Assembly: GCF_031143425.1 (NCBI RefSeq)
Contig: NC_090449.1
Coordinates: 759,660,235-759,724,234, forward strand
DNA from: Pleurodeles waltl
Taxonomy: Eukaryota > Chordata > Amphibia > Caudata > Salamandridae
Length of the DNA: 64,000 nucleotides
Direction: 5' to 3'
Made by a program: the position numbers and the translations under genes. Positions 11,809-23,678 of the stretch are shown here, in pieces. Numbering within the stretch: position 1 is the stretch's first letter; every line of letters starts with the position of its first letter. The notes beneath the pieces were generated by a model. It did no database searches. It saw nothing but the letters and a program-made list of their open reading frames with translations, and had not been told where the DNA came from.

Positions 11809-13320
11809 ATGAACTCGATCCACTCCGGCGCCCCCTCGTACCCCTGCCCTCACTTCATCTTCAATAAAGCCGACGACATCATCGCCCCGCTCCTCCAGAC
11901 CATCATCAACTCCTCATTTTCATCTGCTACCTTCCCCGAAAGCTGGAAACACGCCGAAGTCAACGCCCTACTAAAGAAACCCACGGCTGACCCAAGCGAC
12001 CTGAAGAACTTCCGCCCCATCTCGCTCCTCCCCTTCCCTGCCAAGGTAATAGAGAAGACCGTCAACAAACAGCTTACCAACTTCCTGGAAGACAACAACC
12101 TTCTCGACCCTTCACAATCCGGATTCCGAACCAACCACAGCACTGAAACCGCCCTCATCTCAGTCACAGACGACATCAGAACCCTGATGGACAACGGAGA
12201 AACAGTCGCACTCATCCTCCTCGACCTCTCGGCTGCCTTCGACACCGTCTGTCACCGCACCCTAATAACCCGCCTCCGCTCCACCGGGATCCAAGGCCAG
12301 GCCCTGGACTGGATCGCCTCCTTCCTCTCCAACCGCTCTCAAAGAGTCTACCTCCCACCTTTTCGCTCAGACCCCACCGAGATCATCTGCGGCGCCCCTC
12401 AAGGCTCCTCGCTCAGCCCGACACTCTTCAATGTCTACATGAGCCCCCTCGCCGACATCGTACGCAAGCACATCATCCTCACCTCCTACGCCGACGACAC
12501 TCAACTTATACTTTCCCTCACCAAGGACCCCACCAGCGCTAAGACCAACCTACAAGACGGCATGAAGGACGTTGCAGATTGGATGAGGCTCAGCCGTCTA
12601 AAACTGAACTCAGACAAAACGGAAGTCCTCATCCTCAGCAACACCCCGACCGCATGGGACGACTCCTGGTGGCCCACGGCCCTTGGCACCGCACCGACCC
12701 CCTCAGACCACGCCCGCAACCTCGGCTTCATCTTGGACCCTCTTCTCACCATGACCAAACAAGTCAACGCCGTGTCCTCCTCCTGCTTCCTCACCCTCCG
12801 CATGCTCTGCAAGATCTTCCGCTGGATCCCCACCGACACCAGAAAAACCGTGACCCACGCCCTAGTCACTAGCCACCTGGACTACGGCAACACCCTTTAT
12901 GCTGGGACCACCGCAAAACTCCAAAAACGTCTGCAACGTATCCAAAACGCCTCCGCCCACCTCATCCTCGACGCACCCCGCAACAGCCACATCTCCACAC
13001 ACCTGAGACACCTGCATTGGCTCCCAGTCAGCAAAAGGATCACCTTCCGGCTTCTCACCCACGCACACAAAGCCCTCCACGACAAGGGACCTGAATACCT
13101 CAACCGACGCCTCAGCTTCTACGCCCCCACCCGTCTCCTCCGTTCCACCGGCCTCGCGCTCGCTGCCGTTCCTCGCATCCGCCGCTCCACGGCAGGTGGG
13201 AGGTCTTTCTCCTACCTGGCAGCCAAGACCTGGAACACCCTCCCCACCAGCCTCAGGACCACCCAGGACCACTCCGCCTTCCGGAGACTCCTCAAGACCT
13301 GGCTCTTCGAGCAGCAGTAA
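11809..13320 (+). CDS. LINE ORF2 fragment: L2/CR1-type reverse transcriptase
   Basis: The open frame encodes 503 residues from the first methionine, although homology starts upstream near 11655, so this methionine is not a native start. Motifs in order: FRPISLLP (RT motif 1), LLDPSQSGFR, LDLSAAFDTV (first catalytic Asp), GAPQGSSLSPTLFN, SYADDTQL (the YADD catalytic pair) and LKLNSDKTEVL. A C-terminal region rich in LHWLPV and ITFRLL motifs follows, typical of L2-type elements. The protein would copy LINE RNA at a nicked target. With the endonuclease missing and a frameshift upstream, it is a dead-on-arrival copy. It has no stops over 1.5 kb, implying fairly recent insertion. Confidence 0.88.
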   Translation: MNSIHSGAPSYPCPHFIFNKADDIIAPLLQTIINSSFSSATFPESWKHAEVNALLKKPTADPSDLKNFRPISLLPFPAKVIEKTVNKQLTNFLEDNNLLDPSQSGFRTNHSTETALISVTDDIRTLMDNGETVALILLDLSAAFDTVCHRTLITRLRSTGIQGQALDWIASFLSNRSQRVYLPPFRSDPTEIICGAPQGSSLSPTLFNVYMSPLADIVRKHIILTSYADDTQLILSLTKDPTSAKTNLQDGMKDVADWMRLSRLKLNSDKTEVLILSNTPTAWDDSWWPTALGTAPTPSDHARNLGFILDPLLTMTKQVNAVSSSCFLTLRMLCKIFRWIPTDTRKTVTHALVTSHLDYGNTLYAGTTAKLQKRLQRIQNASAHLILDAPRNSHISTHLRHLHWLPVSKRITFRLLTHAHKALHDKGPEYLNRRLSFYAPTRLLRSTGLALAAVPRIRRSTAGGRSFSYLAAKTWNTLPTSLRTTQDHSAFRRLLKTWLFEQQ

Positions 13321-13400
13321 CCCCCTTCCCCCTAGCGCCTTGAGACCCGCACGGGTGAGTAGCGCGCTTTATAAATGTTAATGATTTGATTTGATCTCTT

Positions 13401-13739
13401 CGACCTTCAGCAATCATTAAATGGCTCATCTACACAGTCAGCCAGGGGGTCATTCAACTAGCTCCCTCATTACCAAATGTAGTCAAAAACAGACCAATGT
13501 AATGTTCTTAACACAAGCATAAGGAGACCATTGTGTTTCTGTTGTATATTTGGTAGTGTTTCACAGTCTCCCATATATTAAGTGCTTCAAGAGGGATGCG
13601 ACTACGGTCTGTCTCACATGTTATTGGGCAGATGGAGGGGGAGTTTAATTATGTGGCCTGTGTTGTAGGGCAAAGAGCGCCTCTGTGGTCTGAGCAAGCA
13701 ACATGTAGGTGGATTCCACTCCAACCGAGTAAACTAGAC
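13401..13739. other. Intergenic sequence, nothing recognised
   Basis: This gap between the LINE tail and the MITE has no identifiable gene or repeat structure. It supplies the left copy of the MITE target duplication at 13732-13739. Confidence 0.4.
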
Positions 13740-13976
13740 CAGTGGTTCCCAACCTGTGGTCCAGGGACCCCTGGGGGTCCGCAAAGCCTTCTCAGGGGGT
13801 CCGCGGGAGCATAGAAAATTAAAAAATATTAACAAACATTGACAAATTAGGTCCCCAGCTTCCAGTAATGACTCAGGCGGGGGTCCCCGGATTCCCATGA
13901 TGATTTAGTGGGGGTCCCTGGATTCCATTAATGTTAAAGTGGGGGTCCACAGAAATCAAAAGGTTGGGACCCAATG
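13740..13976 (+). mobile_element. hAT-family MITE, 237 bp, with 8-bp target duplication
   Basis: The element starts CAGTGGTTCCCAACCT and ends AGGTTGGGACCCAATG, giving inverted termini of about 16 bp with a few mismatches. The flanking octamers AACTAGAC (13732-13739) and TACTAGAC (13977-13984) match at 7 of 8 positions, the length expected for hAT transposition. The interior has repeated GGGGGTCC(C/A)(C/T)GG units. No coding capacity; it would have been mobilised in trans. Confidence 0.92.
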
Positions 13977-16040
13977 TACTAGACTGTGGCCTAGAGCAGC
14001 TTTCTACTGCGCCATGTGCGTAAGGGGGATGGAGGGAGTAGTTTGACTGGCTTCTGCGGAATAGCAAAGGAGGCGCTTTACTGCCTGTGGCCTTGTGCAA
14101 TGGCCTGAAGGGGTTACACTATTACTACGGACAACAGATGTTTTCTCACTGTCAGGCTTTGTATGGAGAGAATCCGACAGTTGATGGCTGTGTTGCTCTT
14201 CCTCACCCACCATCTCCTGCCAGAGACACCCTTTGCTAAGATAGCGCCATGGAAGGAAAGAAATGTGGTGCCCTTGCTCACGGTAGTGAATTGAATGAGG
14301 CAGCAGGAGTTCCCTATTGTGTTCACTGGTCAGTACCTGGATGAATAGAGAATAGCCCCCGAACATAAACATCCCTGGACCTTCCCAGCTCAACTAAATC
14401 AGGTATAGCTTAGCTGCCTCGTACAGATGATGGCTTTGTTGGGGTGTGTCAGCAGGAGTCAGAGGTGAAGGGAGGGCATGGAAGGGGGCTAAAGGAATGT
14501 TAAACATCACCCGCATTATAACAATGGGCTAAAAGCACTTTAGACTGGCAAATCAGTCTTAAACGAACAGACAAGTACAAGGCTGGAGCAAGATGAGAAG
14601 GTCGCTGTTGTTAGCATAACCTTATTGTATACAGCCGCATGCGCCGCTCTAAATATTGGCGGCCTGCGCCCAGCTCACCCATGTTATAGGCCAGCCCTGC
14701 CCCCGTTACCCGTTTCCAATGCGCGCTTTCCGTCACGGAGGAGGCGAGCACTCCATGCTCTTAACGCCCTCAAAGGTTCGTTAGCTGTGCATTGCACACA
14801 TTTATAAACTCGCGTTAGAGAGAAGGGTTTAATCCCCGAGGATGCAGGATGGACCATAATTAAACTACCAATACCACTGAGAAAACGCTTCCAATTGTTT
14901 TCAAATATACATTTCAGCAGGACACCTGGTAAGAGAACACTAGGTTCCCCAGAAACTCCCTTTGCCGGAACTTCCTTCAAGGAGGAGTGGGCTTAATTTT
15001 TTTTTTACATTATCGATGAGGAGACAAATGAAATAGAACTAAACCTTTCAAAAATAATACATTAACGGGCAGAGAGAACAGTAAAGTTGGACATCACACG
15101 AAAGAGAAGTGTGCATACCCACACGTTCATCAGAAAGATGGGCCTCAAAACAAAAGACCCGGAAAGAACTCGGTGCATGCTAAAGACATAAGCAGATGCA
15201 GCAGGGCTGGTGAGGCAGCTACACCCTCGCTGGTGCATAAACTCAAGTTTTTGGGTAAATCTGCACCAATGCGCACAAAGCAACGTGCGTATAAATATAA
15301 TAATAACCCATAGTACAGGTGCGTTGGGAGAAAACACAACACCGATTACAGTCTTCACCGGGTGGTGGAAAATAAACGAAATGTTAAACCTTGAGGGCTA
15401 CGCAAATAAGCTGTAGAGTGACTGTACATCACCTTGCCTCAAAAATGTTAACTTTCTCTTTCATTTTGTTTGGAGAAAACCACGCACACGGCAATACTCC
15501 TGTACCAAAGACACAAAAATATTTTTTTCCAAAGTTACTCCCACCTGCTGACTTTTGCCCATCTTTTTGTCTTCTTACTCGGAGTTTAATTGATACTGGT
15601 CTGGCCTGTTAAAATCGCACACGCTCTAACCCAACCTCGTTTTCATTTCAGTTAATCCCTAAAGCATCCATGTCAAGGGAACGCTCACCCCAGTTGATGC
15701 GGAAACAGCGTGGATCCCTACGGTTAACACCCGGAGGGAAGAAAATTATCTAGAACTGTTTTACTCCGATTCTGTCTTATGCAAGTTTTCCGCTCTGTGA
15801 GACTTCTCTTAATTGGTAGTTTCCACTTTACTTCAGATGGCCATCTCCAAGTTTACTTACCTGAGCAGCCTCGGCTCGCGGGAGAGAAAAGGGATGCGGG
15901 GAGGAAGCATGTACAAAAAAAAACCAACTTTTAATAATAATAATTAAAAAAAAACTAAAATAAAACGTATCTTTCTTTACGTGACGCGCCGATCCTCGGT
16001 TGCAGTGCAGGCACAGGCTCTCATCCTGCCCCGCGTCCAA
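13977..16040. other. Intergenic sequence, no gene recognised
   Basis: Short overlapping frames on both strands (for example 14004-14393 and 15062-15358, minus) have no recognisable domain. 14630-14800 is relatively CpG-rich but lacks features that would let me call a promoter. A short A/T tract lies near 15910-15965. Confidence 0.4.
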
Positions 16041-16088
16041 TCCTAACACTGCTTTCATGCTGCTGGCAGCATGAAAGCAGAGTTAGGA
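16041..16088. repeat. Near-perfect 48-bp palindrome (hairpin) with 2-base loop
   Basis: The arms are 16041-16063 and 16066-16088. The inner 15 bp (16049-16063 with 16066-16080) pair perfectly, one A-A mismatch follows, then 7 more pairs. Only the bases TG separate the arms. It could extrude as a cruciform in DNA or fold as a stem in RNA. It may be the centre of a palindromic MITE or a fold-back repair product. Confidence 0.9.
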
Positions 16089-16690
16089 ATGGATGGAGTG
16101 CCCAGCCAGGGCACTCCGAGGCACTGTGGAAGTCTCTGCCTGCTGTCTCCAACCCAGCAACGCAAGCCCAGTGCGCATGTGTGTTTGGCTGGCCCAAGAT
16201 GGCCGATCAAACATACATGCACACTAAGGGGGGAGTGCTGTGCACTCTCTCAGTGCTGGTCACTGCCCGTGTGCCCACCCCATTCACAAGAAAACGATTA
16301 TAAACACAGTTTCTTGTAAAAGGTTTGCAGCTGCTGGTGGGGGAGGTGTCGCTCCACCGCTATAGAGGCATGAGATCCCTTTTTACGTCAATGCCTACAA
16401 AATAGCGCAGCTGTCTGGTTTGCTAAAGACTTCTTGTGGTCATTCTGAAAGAGTCCCTGGGAATGCATTTCGCCCATTGCTTATTATTGACATTGTAACT
16501 CACCGTTGCTTACTTTCTGTTTGCTGGCTTTATGTTGGCTTAGGTTGTCCAGCTTGAGTTCGTCCGTCCCCTAGCCTGTGACTTGTTTACTGTATACTTC
16601 AGAGTACTTGCTTTCTGTTAACAACCTTTTAAATTTTCTTCTTGTCACATTTGCTCTACAGAGGACAAACGTCAGGCTCCGTCTTCAGAG
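16089..16690. other. Intergenic sequence, nothing recognised
   Basis: No domain-bearing open frame, RNA gene or clear repeat unit. The 82-codon frame at 16071-16319 begins inside the palindrome and has no recognisable similarity. Confidence 0.4.
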
Positions 16691-17290
16691 GGAACTTGGG
16701 GTCAGATGTACAAAAATATAATTTTGCATTTCTTAAATAGTGACTTCTTAGAAAAGGGTATTTAAGAAATGCAAAATGCTATGTACAGAGATACCAATAC
16801 CAAAGTAGGAATCACTATTAAGAAAGCAGTATTAAGAGATCCCATTGCATTTTAATAAATGGGCCAGTTTTGCATTTCCTAAAATAGCTAATTCTTGTTA
16901 AGAAATCACTGTTTAGGTATTGCAAATTCACGGATGGCAAAGGTCAAAAGGCACCCCTTGGTGCACCCAGAAAATAAGGGGGGGAACCTGTAGAGCACAG
17001 ATATGCCTAAGGGGCATGTGTGTGCTCTACTGCAATTAAAAAAACACCTAATTGCATTTCCTCAATACCCAAGTCGCATTCAAGAAATGCTTTGTACATC
17101 ATAATAGGAATCGCAAAAAGGAAACCCCTTTTTGAGATTTCCTATTCTGGGAATCGCAAATTGCAATTTCCACAGGGTAGAAATCACAATTTGCAATTTC
17201 TTAAAGGCCTTTGTACATGGCAAAAGGCTGTTTTGCATTTCTTAACAGCCCAAAATACCAATTGCGGGTATCCATATGAGGAGAGGCTAT
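16691..17290. mobile_element. Probable non-autonomous element with internal TTGCATTTCTTAA repeats
   Basis: The segment starts near GGTCAGATGTACAAA and ends near CCTTTGTACATGG, giving short inverted termini around GTACAAA. Inside, TTGCATTTCTTAA and its complement TTAAGAAATGCAA recur many times (near 16723, 16750, 16870, 17080, 17195 and 17240), making the interior strongly self-complementary. No coding frame has a recognisable domain. The boundaries are approximate. Confidence 0.5.
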
Positions 17291-17457
17291 AGAAAATTAT
17301 TTTTTCTAGCACACAATAAAAATGAACTATGATGATACTTCAGAATTAGGAACCTACAAATGAAGCAGTTTTTGTAATTCTGAAGTGTGGCAGAAATAAA
17401 TAATTGAATACTATCAATACACTAGGTGATGTCATTTTCATCCCTCGTCTCTAAGAC

Positions 17458-18500
17458 ATGGTTCTAAAAACTGTGCCACTCCACTCTATTCCACTCCACA
17501 CCACTTACTCCACTGCACTCCATCTACTCCACACCAATCTTCCCCACACCACTCAATCTACCCCCACTCCAATCAACACCATGTACTCCACTCTACCCCA
17601 GTCTGCCGCATTCCACTCCAATTTACCCCACTACAGTCTATTCAAAGCCACTCCAATCTATCCCTCTCCACTCCAATCTACCCCACTCGACTCATCTACA
17701 CAAATCTACCCCACTTCAGTCCATCCAATTTACTCCACTCCAATCTAACACAATCTACTGCAATCCACACCTCCCCAATCTAACCCACTCGGCTCCGATA
17801 TCTCTCCACTTCACTCTACCCCAGTTCCTCAGACTACCCCACTCCAGTCTACCTCACTCCACCCACTTGAATCTACCCCACCCCACTGCAATCTAACCTA
17901 ATCAAACCAATTCAAATCCAATCTACCCAATTCCACCCCACTCCACTCTACCACTATCTACCCCACCCCACTATACCCCACACCAAACTACCTCACCCAA
18001 CCTCAGTCCACTCCACCACAATACAAGCTACTTCACTCCATCCCTCTCCAATCCACTACATTCAAATCTAACCCACTCCACCCCACTCTAAACTATGCGA
18101 CTCCAGTCTACCCCACTCCGCTAAATCGACTCCACCCCGAATTTACCCCATTCCTCCTCACTCCAATCTACCCCACTCCCCTCCAATCCACCAGTCTACC
18201 CCAATCGACCGCACTCCAATCTGCCCCACTACATCCCAATCTACCCCACTCCACTGTACCTTAATCTATCATATTCAGCTCTACCGTAATCCACCCATTA
18301 CCAATCTGTTCCACCACATTCCTCTAAGATCCAACCCAACCTACCCCAATCCAATCTACCCCATCCATCTCCCCACTCTACTGCAATCTACCGCACCACA
18401 CTCTACCCCCACTCAACTCCATTATACCCCACTCCACCCCTTTCTTCTCTTCCCTAATTGATCCCCACTCCCGTCTACCCCACTCCACTTCAATGTACTT
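17458..18500. repeat. Degenerate satellite of CCACTCCA / CAATCTACCC units
   Basis: About one kilobase is built from variants of CCACTCCA, CAATCTA and CTACCCCA with no fixed spacing. One strand has almost no G. The 96-codon frame at 17458-17748 is a by-product of this composition. This looks like an old pyrimidine-rich short tandem array degraded by point mutation. Confidence 0.93.
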
Positions 18501-18978
18501 CAGCTTTTGATGAGTAAGGCAATAAGAAGAGCTCTATTCTCTTGTTTTGATATACCCCTTGATGATACTTTTCACTGTCCTCTCAGTGATATTCACGATG
18601 TTTAGTGCAAATGTAAGCTGTTGTTTTACTTAGGCCAATATTTGAGCTCCTGCACTTATAGTTCAGACTTGACCAGTCACATCACCGAACCAGCCATTAC
18701 ATTGCTATAAATAGCTAAGCTAAGTGGTTCTAGCATGATGTCTCACTTCCTCCTACAGTGGCCTTTGACAGATAAGGGCCAAGACGGCAGCCCATAATGG
18801 AACGCACCACAGACAAAGATGATGTCCTACCTCCAGACACTTTCACTTTCCTACAGTGCACCAGTGGCCACCTCCAGCTCTACCTTCATTCCTGAAACCA
18901 ATTACACCACTGAGGGGAGGGAGGTTTGTTGGTCTGTCATATGGCCTCTAAAGCTACAAACCAACTAAATAAAGCATG
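18501..18978. other. Intergenic sequence, nothing recognised
   Basis: Unique-looking sequence between the satellite and the next transposon. No open frame with a domain, no structural RNA and no clear repeat. Confidence 0.4.
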
Positions 18979-20618
18979 TGTTAGACCTGACAGTCAGGGA
19001 TGGCCATCCCCCAACTTTTTATCTGCTTCCCCTTCACTTTTCTGACACTGTTTTTGCCGCTTTTAGGACTCTGCGCACTTTACCACTGCTAACCAGTGCT
19101 AAAGTGCATATGCTCCCTCTCTTAAACATGGTAACATTGGTTCATCCCCAATTGGCATATTTGATTTAATTGTATGTATGTTCCTAGTAAAGTGCACATG
19201 TGCCCACAGATTGTAAATTAAATGCTACTAGTGGGCCTACAGCACTGATTGTGGCCCCCACCCAAGTAACCATTTCTCAGGCCCATCATTGCAAGGCCTG
19301 TGTGTGCAGTTTCACTGTCACGTCGACTTGCCATTTATAAGTACTTGCCAATCCTTAAACTGCCCTTTTTCTACATAAAAGTCACCCCTAAAGTGGGACT
19401 GAGGTAACACATAGGGCAAGGTGCAATGTAGGTAAAAGGCAGGACATGTACAAATGTGTTTATAAGTCCTGGTAGTGAAAAACCCCTATCTTCGTTTTCC
19501 ACTACTGTGAGGCTTGCTCCTTTCATAGACTAGCATTTGGACTGCCCTCATGGCTAAAATGGTAATAGAAAATCCTGCTTATTAGTGAGGTTGGATTTTA
19601 TATTACTATTTGAGATATGCCACTTTAGAAAGTGGGCATTTCCCTGCACTTAAAAACATCTGTACCTTGCATGCTGTCTCCAATCCACATCTGGGCTGGT
19701 AGACAGCTCCCTTGTGCATTTCACCCAGACAAACACAGGACACTCAGTCACACCTGCACTCATCTGCCCTCTGACTTTGCTGAGAAGGAATCTGCCTTCA
19801 CCAAAAGGGCTCTTCAGGGGCTTGGATTGAGCTTCCCTCTTGTTTTCTGAAGTCTCGGAGCCAAAAAAGACTTAATCTCTTCAGGAAACTCCTTGTGCGC
19901 CGAAAATCCCCACAAAGCCTGCATTGTGACCGAGAAATTGCAGCACAGCCGACCGGAACAATGCAGCCTGACTTCCTGAGTGGGAATTCGACGCAGTGCC
20001 TGCCTTGTGACGGAAATTTCTACACATCGCCTACTGGATCGATGCAGTGCCCTTGCCTCCTTCCAGCACGTCAAGAATTTTCCCTGCATCATCCCTGAGC
20101 ATCCAAATACCCCACTATCGCAGTGAGGAACCAAGAGTGTGCGCTGAAAAACGACACAAGCCCCTTGAATTGAAGAAAGAAAACGCACACTTTATTTTTC
20201 CACGCATCTCCTCCTCAGCGGTCTCTGAGCACCGTTATTTTTGACACATACCAGGTACTGTGTGTAACAAAGAGACAACAGTTTATTTTCAAGGAGTAAG
20301 ATCTTACAGTTTGCAAAAGTGATATTTCAACTTGTGCTTATTGGATCCTTGTTGTTTTGACCTTATTTTATCCAGAAAAATATCATATATTTTTTTTTTA
20401 AACCTGTGTGGTGTATTTCTGTGGTGTTTTAACTGTGTTACTGTATGATGTATTGCACAAATACTTTACACATTGCCTTCTAAGTTAAGCCTGACTGCTC
20501 AGTGCCAAGATACCAGAGGGTGGGCACAGGATAATTTGGATTGTGTGGGACTCACCCTGACATGGATTGTGGTCCCTAGTTGGACAAGAGTGTCCAACTA
20601 AAGACCCAATTTCCAACA
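18979..20618. mobile_element. Non-autonomous DNA transposon-like element, about 1.6 kb, TGTTRGA termini
   Basis: The left end reads TGTTAGACCTGACAGTC; the right end, reverse-complemented, reads TGTTGGAAATTGGGTC. A perfect 9-bp hairpin with a 4-base loop (AGTTGGACA / TGTCCAACT) lies near the right end at 20579-20600. There is no transposase frame; the longest frames (for example 19814-20188 minus) have no recognisable domain. No target-site duplication is obvious, so boundaries and class are tentative. Confidence 0.5.
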
Positions 20619-21804
20619 GTAGGACATTCCGAAAAAAATGAAATCTATGGTACAAAGTTGGCTTTAATAAGCTACTTCGAGACAACATCAGGATAGTCCT
20701 TATTTAGGTGGAAGGTATCCATTGTTAGGGTGGAGGGACCAAGGTGGAATGCTTCATCATTGGCTCCAGCTCCTTGTTCATTTGGGGGTGGGAGGGGGTG
20801 CAGTTTGGATACAATGCCCAACAGGCCTGACATGGACACTTTATGGAGATTTTTATGCTGTGCTCAACAGCCAGATGGCTTGATCTATACTCCCTCCTTT
20901 CTAAAGTTATTTTTACATTCAGGTGTTTTTCTAAGTCGATCAAGATAAGGCCGAAATGAGTTTAGAAGCTGTGCTGAAAAATCGTGGGCTATGCCTCTAG
21001 AGCATAGTGTAGCACTTGGCTTACCTTCATTGAGACGACATTTTGTTACAGGAGATTTGGAAGATGTCCCAGATTCTGCACTTTGAATACTTCTGTTATT
21101 CCACTGCTGCTCAACCTTCCAGTTCAGGGAGAGCTAGAGGGAGTCTTTCAATGTTGTTGAAGTCATCTTTGAATTTTGAGGTTACTCCTATTGATGTTGA
21201 TAGCAATTTAATACAAATATTAGTTATTAAATGCTGCAACAATTTTAATTTATGAATAATGCTGCTAGTGCCCAGCTTGAAGAAAACTTCTTTTTGTCTT
21301 CTTGTGGCAAACTCCTATCTCATCCACCTTGTTGTACAAGTTTTGTTTGCCATTAACAACTTCGGTTATCTTATGTTGAGGATTTCATAAAACTTTCCCA
21401 TATGATGCTTTGGTTATCTATCTGGAATAACCCAGAGGCAACTTTAAATCAACAAGTGACCATGGATTTCCTCAGCTATAACCGGGTATGAACATTTCTT
21501 GCCTCTATTATATTAAAACATGCTTTTATCAAATGGCTAAGCCATTTCTCTTTTCCTTTGCAAACACTGTGACTACAGCAGCCAAATCCTAGCTCAAACC
21601 AGCCTTTTTTTTTCTTCTTTTTTTAAATCAGGAGTTTTCAAAAGAGATGCTAGGGAAATTGCTAAGGCCACAAAAAGGCTAAAGGAACCTAAAATATGTT
21701 TTGCAGTTGGATCCTTTTTAAAAGGCATAGTTCGCTGTCAAAATAATATGCATTTTTAAAAGTCATGCATTATTTTTATTGTTTTAATCAGTACTTTTAA
21801 GATT
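20619..21804. other. Intergenic sequence, no gene recognised
   Basis: Mostly AT-rich sequence with several short frames that lack domains. I see no diagnostic repeat ends or RNA gene. Confidence 0.4.
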
Positions 21805-21976
21805 AAGGACCTAATTTAGAACTCGGCGGACAGTTTACTCCATCAAAACGGTGAGGAATATCCTGTACACCGAAATCTAAATCTCATAGGATACAATGGG
21901 ATTTAGATTTCAGCAGATGTGATATCTGCCACCATTGTGACAGAGTAACCATGCGCGGAGTTCTAAATTAGGCCTT
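21805..21976. mobile_element. MITE of 172 bp with inverted termini of about 20 bp
   Basis: The left terminus AAGGACCTAATTTAGAACTC and the right terminus, reverse-complemented as AAGGCCTAATTTAGAACTC, match closely. An inner palindrome with AAATCTAAATC and GATTTAGATTT arms lies near 21876-21920. The element is too short to code for protein. Its superfamily is uncertain because I could not define a target-site duplication. Confidence 0.75.
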
Positions 21977-23464
21977 TTAAAAAAAATCAAATTAAGTATT
22001 TTTGATTGAGTTAATATCTATGGATATTATATTTCAAGAAACTTTACTGGCAAATGGTTCTGGTATGAATGAGAAGGTTACAAACAAGAAAGCACTTGTT
22101 TGTGTACTTATCCACATGTTTCTTGTCCTTCGTGGCTCCGTAGGGTATGTGGCATTTATCAGGACCACTGACTAGCACTAATCTAGAAAGGAAAAGTCGT
22201 TAAAAATTATTCTGTGGCAGTTCCCGTTATGCTTTCATACTCATGTAGGACATATGTTTGTCATGAAGCTCACATGAAATCCTATTAATAGAGTAGCCCT
22301 TTTATATGGTTTTCAGTGCCCCATGAGGTATTGGATCTGGTCACATTGAAATGGAAAACTTGTGTCTTCACCATCCCCGGCATGTGAATCAAAAACTGGG
22401 ACTATGCCATTAACAGGATTTCATGCAGATAAATGCATGTTTCATGTCAGATAAATGCTCTGCACAAATACCAAAGCATGATCAGAACCTGGACAAAATA
22501 TGTTGTAGGTCTTTTCCTCTCAAAATTAGGGCTACCATCTGGTCCTAATGAATGCTACAGACCCAGCAAGGGCAAAACACATGTCAAGCCACTATAAAGG
22601 ACTGTAGATAATTATGCCCAACCAGTTCTTTCTAGTTTTAAACCTTGTTTTGGATACCATAACCATTTGGCAATAACATTTCTTGACATAGAATATCCAT
22701 AGATAATATTAGCACATTTCAGCCCAATCTTGGAAACCCATCTGGATGCAAAAACATCTTCAGAAGGGGATAGTACATCAAGGCAGCTGGCTGTTGAGTG
22801 TAGGATAAAAGATCTGCACAAAGTGACCCATATAAAGTCCGTTGGGTATTACACTTCCACCTAACAAGGAGGCAGACTGGAACGTCATACTTTATTTTGC
22901 TGATTACACCACTACAAGAAGCCCCACTGCAGTGGGGACCTCATCAATGAGCAATCTCGCACTCTGCTTACCGCCTCTTGTAGATTGGGTTCTTCACCTC
23001 TCTATGGTAAGCTCCTTGCCCCCCCCCCCCCCCCCCACACCTCTGGGTCACATGCTGTTATTGAAATGATCATCTGTTCCCTTAATGCCATCCTCACTTT
23101 TGCCTCACACCCTAAATAACGGTCTCAAATCTAGCTGTGGACTTTTCATATTTGGGTTATTTAATACAATGGACTATTCAGAGGCTCCATAAGAAGTCTC
23201 CAAACAAACTAGAAAGTCCAAGGCTCTGATGCAAGGACTATCACAGTGCTATGAGACCTCACTGAAAGCAAAAAATGGTGAACAGGTCTTTGCTACTTTT
23301 TTTTAGCACTATCACAATCTGTATTTGAAAACGTGCAGCTTCTTAGACCGGTAGAATGCACCAAGCAGTTTCTCTCTTGCAGTAAGATTTATATGGGTAT
23401 TTAACAGTATAAATTGTTCTGTGGCATTTAAAATCATCACCACTTAAAAAGGATGAGCTAAACG
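21977..23464. other. Intergenic sequence with a poly-C tract
   Basis: A near-uninterrupted run of about 19 C residues lies around 23018-23036. Otherwise the sequence is unremarkable, with no domain-bearing frame. The right end forms the flank of the complete DIRS element. Confidence 0.4.
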
Positions 23465-23678
23465 AACGAGTTACTTACCTTCGGTAACGACTTTTCTGGT
23501 GGATACATTAGCTACCTGTGGATTCCTCACCTAATGAATACTCCCATGGCGCCAGCATTCGACGGAAATCTTCTTACTAGTCTCTGCACGTCGACGAGGA
23601 CGTCACTCTAGCCCACGCGACGCCGTCTGACGTCATTCAGGCAATAAGAGGTCCTCGACGACGTGCGGACATCAGTAC
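23465..23678 (-). repeat. DIRS inverted terminal repeat (3' end of element)
   Basis: This segment is the inverted copy of 29240-29422. The match covers the block from CCTGTGGATTCCTCACC through the CpG-rich inner part ending at GTGCGGACATCAGT. The outermost bases, from AACGAGTTACTTACC, are not shared with the other terminus; they extend this copy and are found again, inverted, in the internal complementary region. Such an asymmetric extension is known for DIRS elements. Confidence 0.92.

Larger units (their letters stand above)
11251..13400 (+). mobile_element. 5'-truncated L2/CR1-superfamily LINE
   Basis: The element keeps the region between endonuclease and reverse transcriptase, the whole reverse transcriptase and the C-terminal region, followed by a short 3'UTR ending in GCGCTTTATAAATG and a (TGATT)n-like tail near 13376-13396. 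The endonuclease domain and 5' end are missing, as expected for incomplete target-primed reverse transcription. It is strikingly C-rich and CpG-containing compared with its surroundings. The exact 5' junction is uncertain and I found no clear target-site duplication. Confidence 0.85.

Noticed and set aside
17458..18500. CRISPR-like or coding tandem array
   Set aside because: There is no regular repeat-spacer structure; the variants form a degenerate short-unit satellite in a eukaryotic genome.
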